A DNA stretch of 64,000 nucleotides from contig JALMGJ010000002.1 in assembly GCA_023362775.1 (NCBI GenBank), positions 31,463,414 to 31,527,413 of the forward strand. The letters are read 5' to 3'. Origin of the DNA: Charina bottae (Eukaryota; Chordata; Lepidosauria; Squamata; Charinaidae). Shown here piece after piece: positions 1-10,063 of this stretch. Made by a program: the position numbers and the translations under genes. The notes under the pieces are model-generated. The model searched no databases, was not told the DNA's origin, and saw only the letters and a program-made list of their open reading frames with translations. The first letter of the stretch is position 1. Each line of letters starts with the position of its first letter.

Positions 1-381
1 AAGCACAGCTTGGGTGCACATTCCAAAGCAGCTGAGGTGGAAAGGGGCTTCCAGAACAAAGAAAGTAATCTTTGTTGGATATGAAGAGAGCCAGAGGAGC
101 TGCAGGTTCATACTAGGTAATCAATTAATAATCAGTAAAACTGTTTATTTGCTGAGCAAAATTGGGACAAAAAAACCTCCAGCTCTTCTGTTGATTTATT
201 CATCACGGAACAGCAAGGTTTTGCTGATGGTGATCTGAGTGAAATAAATAAACCAGAGGAACAACAAGCTGAACTGTCTGAAAAGACAGAGGTTTCTCAG
301 GGAAATGGTGGGACTCAGAATGTTAGTCCTGTCCTAACTTGCAGGTCTCAAAGGTGTTATAAAGGGATTCCACCTTCATGT
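1..381 (+). mobile_element. Ty1/copia pol fragment (end of integrase to RT linker)
   Basis: The first frame reads an AWVHIPKQLR-like stretch followed by KVIFVGYEE, the conserved block after the copia integrase core, and ends near a degenerate KGIPP box that lies just before RT. The closest relative in the window is the minus-strand copia at 48.2-50.9 kb, which also has AWVHIPKQLR. The element enters from the left edge and is cut by the BovB that starts at 382. Frames are broken, so this is a relic with no product expected. Confidence 0.8.
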
Positions 382-1109
382 TCTCAAGCAAAGGAGATTG
401 CTACCTTGTCATGGTGCTGGAGCTTGAGCACCCCAATGAGCAACATGAGCTAAACCACGAAGGGACACCAAAGACAGGAAGGTCATGTAAGAGAGGTCAG
501 ACTAAATATGATCCCTGGGGAAGGTAATGGCAACCCACCCCAGTATTCTTGCCGTGAAAACTAAATGGATCAGTAAAAACAGAGATATATCGGTATACCA
601 TTGGAAGATGGGACTCCCAGGTGGTCAAAATGCTACTGGGGAGGAACAGAGGATAAGTTAAACTAGCCCTAGATGTGATGACACAGCTAGCTCAAAGCCA
701 AAAGGATGGCTAGCGGCCGACGGTGCAGGTGGTGAACAACGAAGCCGATGTTCTAAAGATCAACACACCATAGGAACCTGGAATGTAAGATCTATGAGCC
801 AGGGCAAATTGGATGTGGTTATTGGTGAGATGTCAAGATTAAATATGGACATTTTGGGTGTCAGTGAACTGAAATGGACTGGAATGGGCCACTTCACATC
901 AGATGAGCACAAGATCTAGTATTGTGGTCAAGAGTACCCCAGAAGAAATGGAGCAGCCTTCATAATTAATAATAAAGCGGCTAAAGCAGTGCTTGGATAC
1001 AATCCAAAAAAATGATAGAATGATCTCAATTTGAATTCAGGTTAAGCCATTTAACATCACAGTGATCCAAATATACACCCCAACCACAGATGCTGCAGAA
1101 GCAGAAGTA

Positions 1110-1650
1110 TTATTATTTATTTATTTTTTATTTATTTAATTTATTCCCTGCCCATCTCCCATACAAGGGACTCTGGGCGGGTTACAATAATTAAAACTTA
1201 AAAATTTAAAATTTTTAAAACCATACAAGATAGAAAATAAAATAAAATAAAATAAAATAAAATAAAATAAAATAAAATAAAATAAAATAAAATAAAAAAA
1301 AATAAAAAAAAATAAAATAAAATAAAATAAAAAATAAAATAAAATAAAATAAAATAAAATAAAATAAAATAAAATAAAATAAAATAAAAAAATAAAATAA
1401 AATAAAATAAAATAAAATAAAATAAAATAAAATAAAATAAAATAAAATTAAAATAAAATAATAAAATAAATAAAATAAAATAAAATAAAATAAAATAAAA
1501 TAAAATAAAATAAAATAAATAATAAAATAAAATCCAAGATGGATTGGGGACCGTAGCACAGGTCATATTGCTACAGGGCCAGCCAACCCCAGGAGGAACT
1601 ACCACCTCCGTTGTCCCAGGCCAGGCGGTAGAGCCAGGTATTAATGGCTT
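1110..1650 (-). mobile_element. L2-tail-derived insert (LINE 3' end or L2-dependent SINE)
   Basis: Read on the minus strand, the insert contains a module resembling the squamate L2 3' end (cccgcccagagtcccttgta, then taaataa-rich tail). Beside it is a long (AAAAT)n tract and about 115 bp of unclassified sequence. It splits BovB copy I, and the 5-bp string aagta occurs at both edges (1105-1109 and 1651-1655), consistent with a short target duplication. Whether it is one insertion that has expanded a repeat, or two insertions, cannot be settled from one copy. Confidence 0.6.
1218..1532. repeat. (AAAAT)n pentanucleotide microsatellite
   Basis: About 300 bp of almost pure aaaat units with occasional one-base slips. 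The two long Phe/Tyr-rich minus-strand frames across it are simply the repeat read as codons. Confidence 0.97.
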
Positions 1651-2661
1651 AAGTAAATCAGTTCAATGAGGAACTTCAGCATCTACTGGATAATAAGCCA
1701 AAAAGAGATGTTACAAAATGAAGCTGATAGAATTTTGCCAAGACAATTCACTCTGCGTAACAAACACTCTCTTCCAGCAACCTAAAAGATGACTTTATAC
1801 ATGGACTTCACCAGATGGTCGACACCAAAATCAGATTGACTACATCCTTTGTAGCCAAAGGTGGAAGATATCTATACAGTCGGTAAAATAAAGACCTGGA
1901 GGTGACTGTAGTTCAGATCATGAACTTCTTATTCCACAATTTAGAATTGGACTAAAGATAATAGGGAAGACCCACAGATCAGTTAGATATGAGCTCACTA
2001 ACATTCCTAAGGAATATGCAGTGGAGGTGAAGAATAGATTTAATGGGCTAGATTTAGTAGATAGGGTCCCGACTGAAGTTTGCAATGTTGTTAATGAGGC
2101 AGCAACAAAAAATATCCCAAAGAAAAAGAAAAAGAAAACCAAGAAGGCAAGATGGCTGTCTGTTGAGACACTGGAAGTAACCCAAGAAAGAAGGAAAGCA
2201 AAAGGCAACAGTGATAGGGGGAGATAGGCCCAATTAAATACAAAATTCCAGAGGTAAGCCAGAAGAGATAAGGAATTATTTTTAAACAAGCAATGCTCGG
2301 AAGTGGAAGAAGATAATAGAATCAGAAGGACAAGACACTTCTTCCAGAAAATAAAAAAATATTGTAGGTATATTCCAGGCAAAAATGGGTACGATCAAAA
2401 CAAAGATGGCAAAGACCTAACAGAAGCAGAAGAGATCAAGAAAGGTGGCAAGAGTATACGGAAGATTTGTATTGGAAGGATAATAATATCAGGGATAGCT
2501 TTGATGGTGTGGTCAGTGAGTTAGAGCCAGTCATCCAGAAGAGTGAGGTTGCATGGGCCTTAAGAAGCATTACTAATAACAAAGCAGCAGGAGACGACGG
2601 TATCCCAGCTGAACTGTTTAAAATCTTGCAAGATAATGCTGTCAAAGTGATGCATGCTATA

Positions 2662-3337
2662 TTTGGCAAACACCACATACCTGTATATTTCAAACCCACC
2701 AACACACTAAGACAGAGGCTTGTACACCCCAAAGATCAAACTCCAAAACACAAGAAAAGCAATGTAGTTTATGCAATCCAGTGCAGTGAGGAGTGCTCTG
2801 AACTCTACATTGGAGAAACCAAACAACTTTTGTACAGGAGGATGGCCCAACACAGGAGAAGTAACACCACAGGACCAGAGTCAGCAGTTTATCTTCATCT
2901 AAAGGAAAAAGGACACTCATTTGAGGACATTAATGTTCACATTTTAGACAGAGAAGATAGGTGGTTTGAGAGAGGGGTCAAGGAATCCATTTATGCCATC
3001 TTGGAAAATCCTTCCTTGAATAGAGGTGGGGGCCTCAGGCACAACCTCTCCCCCATCTTCCTCCCCGCATTGTCTTCTGTGACTAGGAAGATTAAGACCA
3101 TTTCACAAGCTCAACAGCAGCATGGTGATCTTAACCATCCTCCTTTAGATGATAAAAGGACTTAAAAATAACATCTCAATATAACCATGACCTAGCCCCA
3201 GGTGTAAGGTCACACAGCTACCTAGAAACATATTTAGGATTCCCTTACCAACTTTGCTCAGACTGAAGAAGCTCCTTGGATAAGGAGCGAAACGTTTCCA
3301 CTGAGAAAATAGAAATCCAGTTGACATGATTCAAGCT
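2662..3337 (+). mobile_element. Penelope-like element 3' end (GIY-YIG endonuclease and 3' UTR)
   Basis: The frame from about 2665 to 3165 encodes the C-terminus of a Penelope-like protein. RT-tail sequence (HHIPVYFKPTNTLRQ) is followed by a GIY-YIG nuclease domain with VVYAIQC and YIGETKQ about 17 residues apart, then the RMAQHRR arginine block, the EDRWFERGVKE motif and the NRGGGLRHNLSP tail. The 3' UTR carries a hammerhead-like fold. The N-terminal RT is missing: the element begins abruptly inside BovB sequence. In PLEs the GIY-YIG domain nicks target DNA for priming. This C-terminal frame is intact, but without RT the copy is dead. Confidence 0.88.
3263..3293 (+). ncRNA. Hammerhead-ribozyme-like motif of the PLE
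   Basis: CTGAAGA is followed by a 7-bp stem (gctcctt / aaggagc) closed by a ggat loop, then GAAAC. This is the hammerhead core arrangement, with CTGAAGA in place of the canonical CTGATGA. Hammerheads are a known feature of PLE terminal repeats. The changed core base suggests little or no cleavage. Confidence 0.65.
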
Positions 3338-3349
3338 GCAGCTCATCTC

Positions 3350-4316
3350 TCTATTTTTTAATATATTTTATTATTTAAAATATAAACACACACAAACATT
3401 TACATATGCATAAAATTACAACATATATAACATACTTATATTCCAATAAAAAAAGAGAGAAGGAAAAAGAAAAAGAAAAAAAAGAGAAAAAAACCCATAC
3501 AACATAGTCTTTAAAAGACTTCCTGCTTCCTTCACGAAGAATTATATATTTATATTTGTAAATTAAACTATTTACTTTATAACTTTTAGTCCCTTTCATA
3601 TTTTGTTTCCATTTTTCATATTTTGTCTCTTTACTTATTTCATTTCTGACATTTTTCATATATTTTAGATCATTCATTTCATATTTCCTGTATTTTAACC
3701 TTTTTCATATATCCATACATTTGTTTTTTTTCTCTTATTCTTTCTTTCATTTCCAATCTTAAATAAATATTTTAATATTATATTCTTTTTGTATATATTT
3801 TAAAAAGGGATTCCAGATCTGTTCATATTTTCCCATTTCTTTGTCTCTTATTAAAATTGTTAATCTGTCCATCTGTTTTAGTTCCATTAATTTAATAATC
3901 CATTCCTCCATTGTCGGGATGTGCTCTTCTTTCCAATGTTGCGCGGAGATTATTCTTGCTGCTGTAGTCAAATATAGTAGTATTTTTTTTGTTGTTGTTT
4001 ATATTTACATCCATTAGTCCCAATAGACAGAGTTCTGGTCTTTTTTCTATATTTATCTCCAACATTTTGCAGATACAACTGTGAATTTTGTCCCAATATT
4101 TCTTAGTTTTTCTACATGACCACCATAGATGATAAAATGAGCCTGCTTTTGTTTTACATTTCCAGCATATGTTTGAATTTGTATATTTCACTTTAAATAG
4201 TTTTTCTGGAGACATGTACCGTCTGAAAATCATCTTGTAAATATTTTCTTTTAAATTATTGCTCAAAGTAAATTTAATATTTTTAATCCATATGTTTTGC
4301 CAATCATCATATCTAA
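3350..4316 (-). mobile_element. 5'-truncated L1 insertion
   Basis: The minus strand encodes the L1 ORF2 C-terminus, including the cysteine-rich CWKCKTKAGSFYHLWWSC block (4160-4090 region), and then an A/T-rich 3' UTR ending at 3350. A perfect 12-bp target duplication, gcagctcatctc, flanks it at 3338-3349 and 4317-4328. The ORF is disrupted after the cysteine motif. Confidence 0.92.
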
Positions 4317-4328
4317 GCAGCTCATCTC

Positions 4329-6466
4329 AGACAAGAAAATTAAGTCTGGCGTGAGACCACTGTTCCGAGTTGGGTCCCGAATAATCTGAGACAGTCCCAT
4401 GGTTGCCATGATAGCCATGAACTCGCGAGCTGCTTCCGAGGTCCGTCCCAGGGATGGCAGATTGAAGTTCCCCAAAACCATGAGTCTTGGGAACTCCACT
4501 GTCAACCCCAAGACGGCCTCGAGCAGCTCAGGCAGGGAGGTTGCTATGCAGCAGGGAGGCTGGCACAGTAGCAACACTCCCAACTGTGCTTGGGAATCCA
4601 ACTTGAAAAACAGGGTCTCACAACAGGTGACTTGTGGAGCAGCGCCCCTGGAGGCCACAAGAGACTCTCGGATGATAATTGCTACCCCTCCTCCCCTGCC
4701 CCATTGTCTCGGTTGATGCCACACTCAAAACCCAGCTGGGCACATTTCCGAAAGGGCAACCCCACCTTCTGGGCCCAGCCAGGTCTCCGTGATACATGCC
4801 AGGTCTGCTCCCTCCTCCACGAGCAAGTCACAGATGAGGGGAGCCTTGTTGTTCACAGACCTGGCATTAAGAAGCAGCAGCTGGATATCAGGGCCCTCAT
4901 AGATCTGCTTACCAGGGCCTGGGTTTGAACTTGGAGGCCTGGAACGTGCCACCAGTAATAAACACTAGGGGCGTCTTCCCCAACGATGGCCTGCCCTCCA
5001 GCTCCCGTCATAATGTCCCTTACCTGTCACCACATCAATCAAATTCTCTGCCCTGCAGCCCCCAGAGAATTCTGGCCCAGACGCCTCCACTCCTGGACCC
5101 CCAGAAATCCTGGATATTGGCAAGGGTCCCTTTCCGTATATATCCACCCTCTCACACTCAGTCTCTCCTGGGTAATGGCCGGGCTCCTAGCACACCAGCT
5201 CATGCTCTCAGCACTGGTAAGCCCCAACCACCCCACATACTTCACAAACTCTCACTGATCCCCCCTGTGGCCTCTATCACTAACCACAGCACAGTACCCA
5301 ATCACTCCTACCTACCCTGCCTCTCACTCAGGAATAGGTACTCTCACACAACTCATACAATCCTGCCCCCCCTTTGTCACTCTCACTCACTGAGCAGAGT
5401 ACCACACTCACACCAAGGGACCCCACAACCCTCTGCCGCCCTGATAGACTGGCGGTGGTTGATCCTCCACTTCATCCGCCAAGCCATTAAGAAGATAAAA
5501 TGTTGTAAAGTCCATGATATCAAAGTCCACGATGTTATTACTGCAGGCCATTCCACAATCCAGGTCTCCTGTGTTATCCAGCTGATCCCCCTTACACCCC
5601 CACACTCCATTCCCTCCACAGCATTGGGGTTGATGGACATCAGTCAGGTATTTATATGGGGTGTAACACCAATCCTCAGCTGGAAGACGCAGTGACCCCA
5701 GCCAGACTCAAAAGACCCTAAAGTCCAAAGGGATCTGAGTCCAGATCCCCCAGAGGCTACCAAGAACTCAGGAGGTCCATCCAGGTCTGCATAGGCTCGC
5801 CACTGAAGCCACTCCACTGTTCCACCTGGAGGAGTCCCAGATGTTTCCCAATACCTCCTGCAGAGAGTCAGCCACACCAACAATCTTCATGGGCTTCACC
5901 AGAGTCTCTTCACTGAACATCCCGATAATGGGGGGGTCGATCTCAGCCCTCACTTTGCTCACTGCATGCCGGACTCTGCCACAGCCCAAAACGGACTCAG
6001 GCTAGGTCTACCACAGCTCCACCGCAGCTCCGTCGCAGCTCCAAAAGTCAGAACTGGGAAAACCCTGGCCCGTCATGCCAGGCTCTGCCATGTCCCCGCC
6101 ACACCAAGACTCCGGCAACTCCAGCAACTCCTGGGCCACAACTCTGGCAACACCACTGTGCAGCAACTCTGCAACTCTTCTGGGCCCGTAAAGAAGCCCC
6201 AACCCATTGCACCTGGCTCTGCCAGGCCTCCGCGAATCTCCACCGGGCCAAAGACTCCGGCAACTCCATTGGGCCACAACTCCGCCGCATCCGCCGAAGC
6301 CCGCACACCACATTGTTCCGTCCGGAGAAGTCCGCTCACCTCAAACCCCGATGCAGCCTCTCCAGACCGCCAAAGGTAAAAATTTATGGGGTATGAAGGA
6401 GGGATTGAGGGCTTATGGCTCATTGTCCTGGAGCGGCAGCCGGCGACTTCTTGCGGTCGCTATCTT
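4329..6466 (-). mobile_element. L2 LINE, 5' half
   Basis: Minus-strand frames between about 4950 and 4330 encode the L2 endonuclease N-terminal half: LLLNARSVNNKAPLICDLL, CITETWLGPEGG, GRGGGVAI and QIIRDPTRNSGLTPDLIFLSE. Upstream (4950-6466) is GC-rich 5' sequence with short open stretches that I could not assign. The 5' end appears to be at about 6466, abutting an L1. RT and the 3' end are absent. Before the L1 insertion at 3350 this L2 lay directly next to the PLE 3' end. Confidence 0.82.
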
Positions 6467-7150
6467 GGATTTTTTTTCTTATTTTCTCTTATTAACGCTG
6501 CTAATTTAGCCATTTGAGCCAAGTCCATTAATTTAATAATGCAATGTTCCTCTGTAGATACAGTATTTGTGAATCTTTCCATTGTTGTGAGCAGTCTCAC
6601 TGCTGTAATCATATACAAAAACGAAGTCCCATATTGTTTCTCAAGTTCCTTCTCCCTCAAACCCAAGAGGAACAGTGCTGGTTTTTTGTAAGTCCACTTT
6701 AAGGATCTTTTGAATAATAGCACGTATTTGATCCCAAAAACCTTGGGCCTTCTCACAGGTCCACCAAAGATTATAAAAAGTTCCTTTACCCTGCAAACAT
6801 TTCCAACATTTGTTACATCTTTACACATTTTGGACAACTTATCAGGGGTTAAACACCAGCTATACATCATTTTATAAAAAATGTCTTTTAAGTTGTAATT
6901 CAAAGTAAATTTCAAACCTTTGTTCCACATATTTTCCCATTGTTCCAACATAGTATTATATCCAAAGTTCTTAGCCCATTTAATCATACATTCTTTAACA
7001 TGTTCATCTTCTAAATTCATCTGTAAGAACAGTTTATACATCTTTGTAATGACATGTTCATCATTTGTACAGAGTTCCATTTCAAATCAAGATGTTTCAT
7101 TAGCAAATTAAAAGTTCTTTTTATCCACTTTAAAACATACTAACAGTTGC
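6467..7150 (-). mobile_element. L1 ORF2 C-terminal fragment
   Basis: The minus-strand translation follows the full-length L1 ORF2 of this window from its QLVEKFKLDKK region to near the C-terminus (HVKECMIKWAKNFGYN, TAVRLL, LAALIREN). The zinc-finger cysteines have decayed to CKDVTNVGNVC. The 3' end is replaced by the L2 at 6466. It overlaps the part of ORF2 also present in the 3350-4316 L1, so it is a separate copy. Confidence 0.85.
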
Positions 7151-7615
7151 ATATATGGAGTCTTTGGTGCTCTCTGAGGCTTGTTTTTTTCTTACAGGCA
7201 TTTCATTGCCAGGCTAGGCAACATCTTCAGTGTGAAAAGGGAGTGGGACTTGCTCTTTGTTTATATACCCTGGGGTGTCCTGCCTGTGTTGGCGGGGGTG
7301 TTGTACTCTCCTTGGTAGTACCTTGATTGGGTTGTTGTTTGCTGCTTGGTTGGTTGACTGAGTTAATAGTTCCTTGATTAGGGTCTATTGTGTTGTTTGA
7401 TTGTTCCTCTGGTGCTAATCTTGGTGTTAATCTTTGCCTATCTGGTTGTTGATTGCTGGTAAGGTGGTGTTCTGGTCTTCTTGCTTTTCTATTGTCTCTT
7501 ATGAATGGTATGTAAATGTTGTTTCCCTCTATGTGTTTACTGATGGCTGCTTTGTCTGAGCGCCAAGCTTCCAGGAATTCTTTAGCATTTTTGGATATGA
7601 CTTGGTTTAAGATGC
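7151..7615 (-). mobile_element. Penelope-like element C-terminus and 3' end (left part of split PLE)
   Basis: The reverse complement of 7615-7240 translates as a Penelope C-terminal tail (ILNQVISKNAKEFLEAWRSD, then a Gln/Asn/Pro-rich tail). The 3' UTR with a hammerhead-like motif follows. The domain just before it, GIY-YIG, is found on the same strand at 39.1-39.7 kb. The simplest reading is that one PLE was opened by the LTR element and its cargo. Confidence 0.8.
7196..7230 (-). ncRNA. Hammerhead-like motif, PLE (degenerate)
   Basis: On the minus strand CTGAAGA is followed by gttgcc-tagcc-tggcaa (stem and loop), then TGAAATG. The arrangement is the same as in the motif near 40.4 kb. Confidence 0.5.
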
Positions 7616-8945
7616 TGTAATGAAATTATATATTGATTATATTTATTAAGTTCTATTGTTCAGTTTATATGAATATAAATATATAAAATCATAGTTTTAA
7701 TAGAACCATAAACTGTTTATGAACTCACTTGGGTATTCACGTTGCTGGTATGCATGAAATGAGGATTGTGTGTTATCACTTTCACTTCCGGGTACTGGTC
7801 GGAGCGCAGCGAAGAACCGGGGCTCCTTAGCCTCGATTCCACGGCTAAGCTGTTTGCAGCGATTTGGGAGAAGAAAATCGCTGGAAAAATCACACTCGAA
7901 GAGAGTGTGATCAGAAGATTAACCACAAAGGGTCTCTGGAGTAACTGCTCTCCCCCGACTCCTGTAATTTCCACTGCGGGAGGAGGGAGATGGAGCAATG
8001 AAAGGAGACTGGGAAAAAAAACGGGGCTCTGCAGCAGCCGTGATTCTAAAAGATAAGTAGCTGGCCTGACCAGGCTTTTAGTCACTTTTTTTTACTTTTA
8101 AATATTATTATTTTTTTATTAAGTGCTAAGATTTGTATCTGGACTTGATTTATATTTGCTGGTGCTATATTTTTTTCTTGTTAATGGAAGAATAAACGGT
8201 GGGAAGAGAAGCTAAGTGGCTTTGCTAGAAGTGAAAGTGACTTTTACTATTATTTCAGTTTGGTTTGAGTTTTTTACTTATGGACAACTATTGGTATTTC
8301 TATTTTTGTTCTCTGGAATACTATGTTAAAGCTTGGATTTAAATGGAGTGATTAATACTTTATTTTTTAAGACTTTGATGTTGGGATTACTGAACCCTAT
8401 TAAAAACTCTTTTATATATACAAGTTCCTCTTTTTCTTTCTGAACTTTGAACTCTGTTTGGATTTATTTTTCTGAAAAAGTCAAGTTATTTAACGTTTAA
8501 TTTGGATTATTGGATTATTATATGGAAAGTAGAGGCTTTTTTACATGTCTCTAGCAACATTTTTTCTTTTTGACTTGTGGTTGGATTGAAGAATTACAAG
8601 TGGGAAGGTGAAACCCTCGGAATATTTACTATTCTTATCTTTGATTTTGACTACAGGAGAACAAAAAGTCCTAGGCTTTTATCTTTTGAAACACTGTGGA
8701 CTTTTATATATAAGGGATTATAAATGACCTAAGAGGAAAATTTTTAAAGGAGCCTAGTTCTCTCTTTCTTTTTCCTTAACCTTTTGGATATTTGTTTTTT
8801 CACCTTTTCTTTTTTCTTTTTATTATTTGTAAAAGAATTTTTAATTTTTTTTTTAATTTTTTCCCCTTTTTTAAATAATTTTTGTTATATTGTTATATGG
8901 TGCTTTTTCCCCTTTTCTCCCTTTTTTCTTCTTTTTTGCAGGGCT

Positions 8946-10049
8946 ATGGCGTCTTTGGGAACGAGACGGGCGGGGAAGGAGAAGAAGAAGGAGACTGGAG
9001 GACCACCTATTGATTCTGCTACACCTGCTACATCTGCCTCAGAAGCTTTATTACCAGAAATGAAAAAGATATTAGAAGCTGTTGCAACACTAAATAAGAA
9101 AATGGATGATCAGAATACAGCAATAAATAAGAAAATGGATGATCAGAATACAGCAATAAATAAGAAAATGGATGACCAGAATACAGCAATAAATAAGAAA
9201 ATGGATGACTCCACGAAGCAGATGGAAGATCAGATTACAGCATTAGACAAAAAAAAAATGGACGATATGAAGAAAGAAATAACCCGAGAGATTAAGCAAG
9301 ATTTTAAAAAAGAAATTCAAACAGTTAAGGAAGTGGTCAATTCTCTGTCAGGAGAACTTAAAGATACGCAAAGCCAGATGCAAAAATTAGAAGATAAATC
9401 AGAATATGCTATTAAAGAGATTGAACATAATCTAGATATCACAGCTTTAGCAGAAATGAGAGAGAAGGAGCACATCTTGAGATTTAGAGCAATTCCAGAA
9501 CAAGTAGATGAAAATGTGAGAGAAAGGATGACTTTTGAATTAGCTAAATTTTTGGAGACAAGAGAACAAGATTTAGATTTGGAGATAGACAAGATATTCA
9601 GAGTAAACTCACGTTATGCTAAGGAAAGAAAAGTCCCTAGAGACATATTGATATATTTTGTAAGAAAAGTGACAAAAGAGCAAATCTTAAGGAAGCATTA
9701 TAATACTAGATTAAATATAGAAGGGAAGGAAATAATTGTATTAAAAGAAATTCCCTTGAGAATAATTAGGAAAAGAAAAGACTATTCTTTCCTTACAGAC
9801 AAATTAAGGCAACATAGTATTTCATTCAGATAGGAAAAATTGGAAGGCGTATCGTTTGAGTTTAAAGGACAGAGATTTAAAATAACTTCCATTTTAAAAG
9901 CAAAAGCTTTTTTAGAGAAATACAAGAAAGAAATGGGTTTACCAGAAGGAGAATTGACAAAAGGAGGAGAAACATCGAAAGACAAAGAGAAGACTGAAGA
10001 TCTATCTGAGAAAGGAGCTACAGGTGTGGACTTAACAAAGGGATTTTAA
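8946..10049 (+). pseudogene. L1 ORF1 (RNA-binding protein) with one in-frame stop
   Basis: I chose the ATG at 8946 (MASLGTRRAGKEKKK) over the upstream in-frame ATG at 8784 because the extra stretch is a Phe-rich reading of 5' UTR poly-T. Residues about 50-100 form a coiled coil that includes a tandem 11-residue unit, KKMDDQNTAIN. The RRM-like domain follows (LRFRAIPEQ, KIFRVNSRYAKERKVPRDI). TAG at 9831-9833 (codon 296) interrupts the frame right after HSISFR. The same frame then resumes with the C-terminal domain (EGVSFEFKGQRFKIT) and runs to TAA at 10047. In L1 ORF1p this position is usually a tryptophan (TGG), so a TGG to TAG change is likely. L1 ORF1p normally trimerises and coats L1 RNA; a truncated product would lack the C-terminal domain. 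Confidence 0.9.
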
Positions 10050-10063
10050 AGAATAAAACACCA

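Larger units (their letters stand above)
382..2661 (+). mobile_element. BovB (RTE) LINE, decayed copy I
   Basis: The start matches the 5' end of the better BovB at 58151 (tctc.agcaaaggag, then the block around ctggagcttgagcacc). Remnants of the endonuclease (GTWNVRSMSQGKLDVV, ELKWTGMG) and of the linker and early RT follow, with many stops and frameshifts. The element is interrupted at 1110-1650 by an L2-tail insert and ends at about 2661, where Penelope-like sequence begins in the middle of the BovB RT domain. It belongs to the same lineage as the copies at 24372 and 58151 but is much more decayed. Confidence 0.9.

Noticed and set aside
1198..1605. Two long minus-strand ORFs rich in Phe, Tyr, Ile and Leu that look like membrane proteins
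   Set aside because: They are the (AAAAT)n repeat read as codons; no start context or conserved sequence.
5644..6423. Several overlapping frames in the GC-rich part of the L2
   Set aside because: No L2 ORF1 motif could be identified; high GC alone gives long open frames.
8784..8945. N-terminal extension of L1 ORF1
   Set aside because: The upstream in-frame ATG adds only a Phe/Leu run from 5' UTR poly-T; the usual start context fits 8946.
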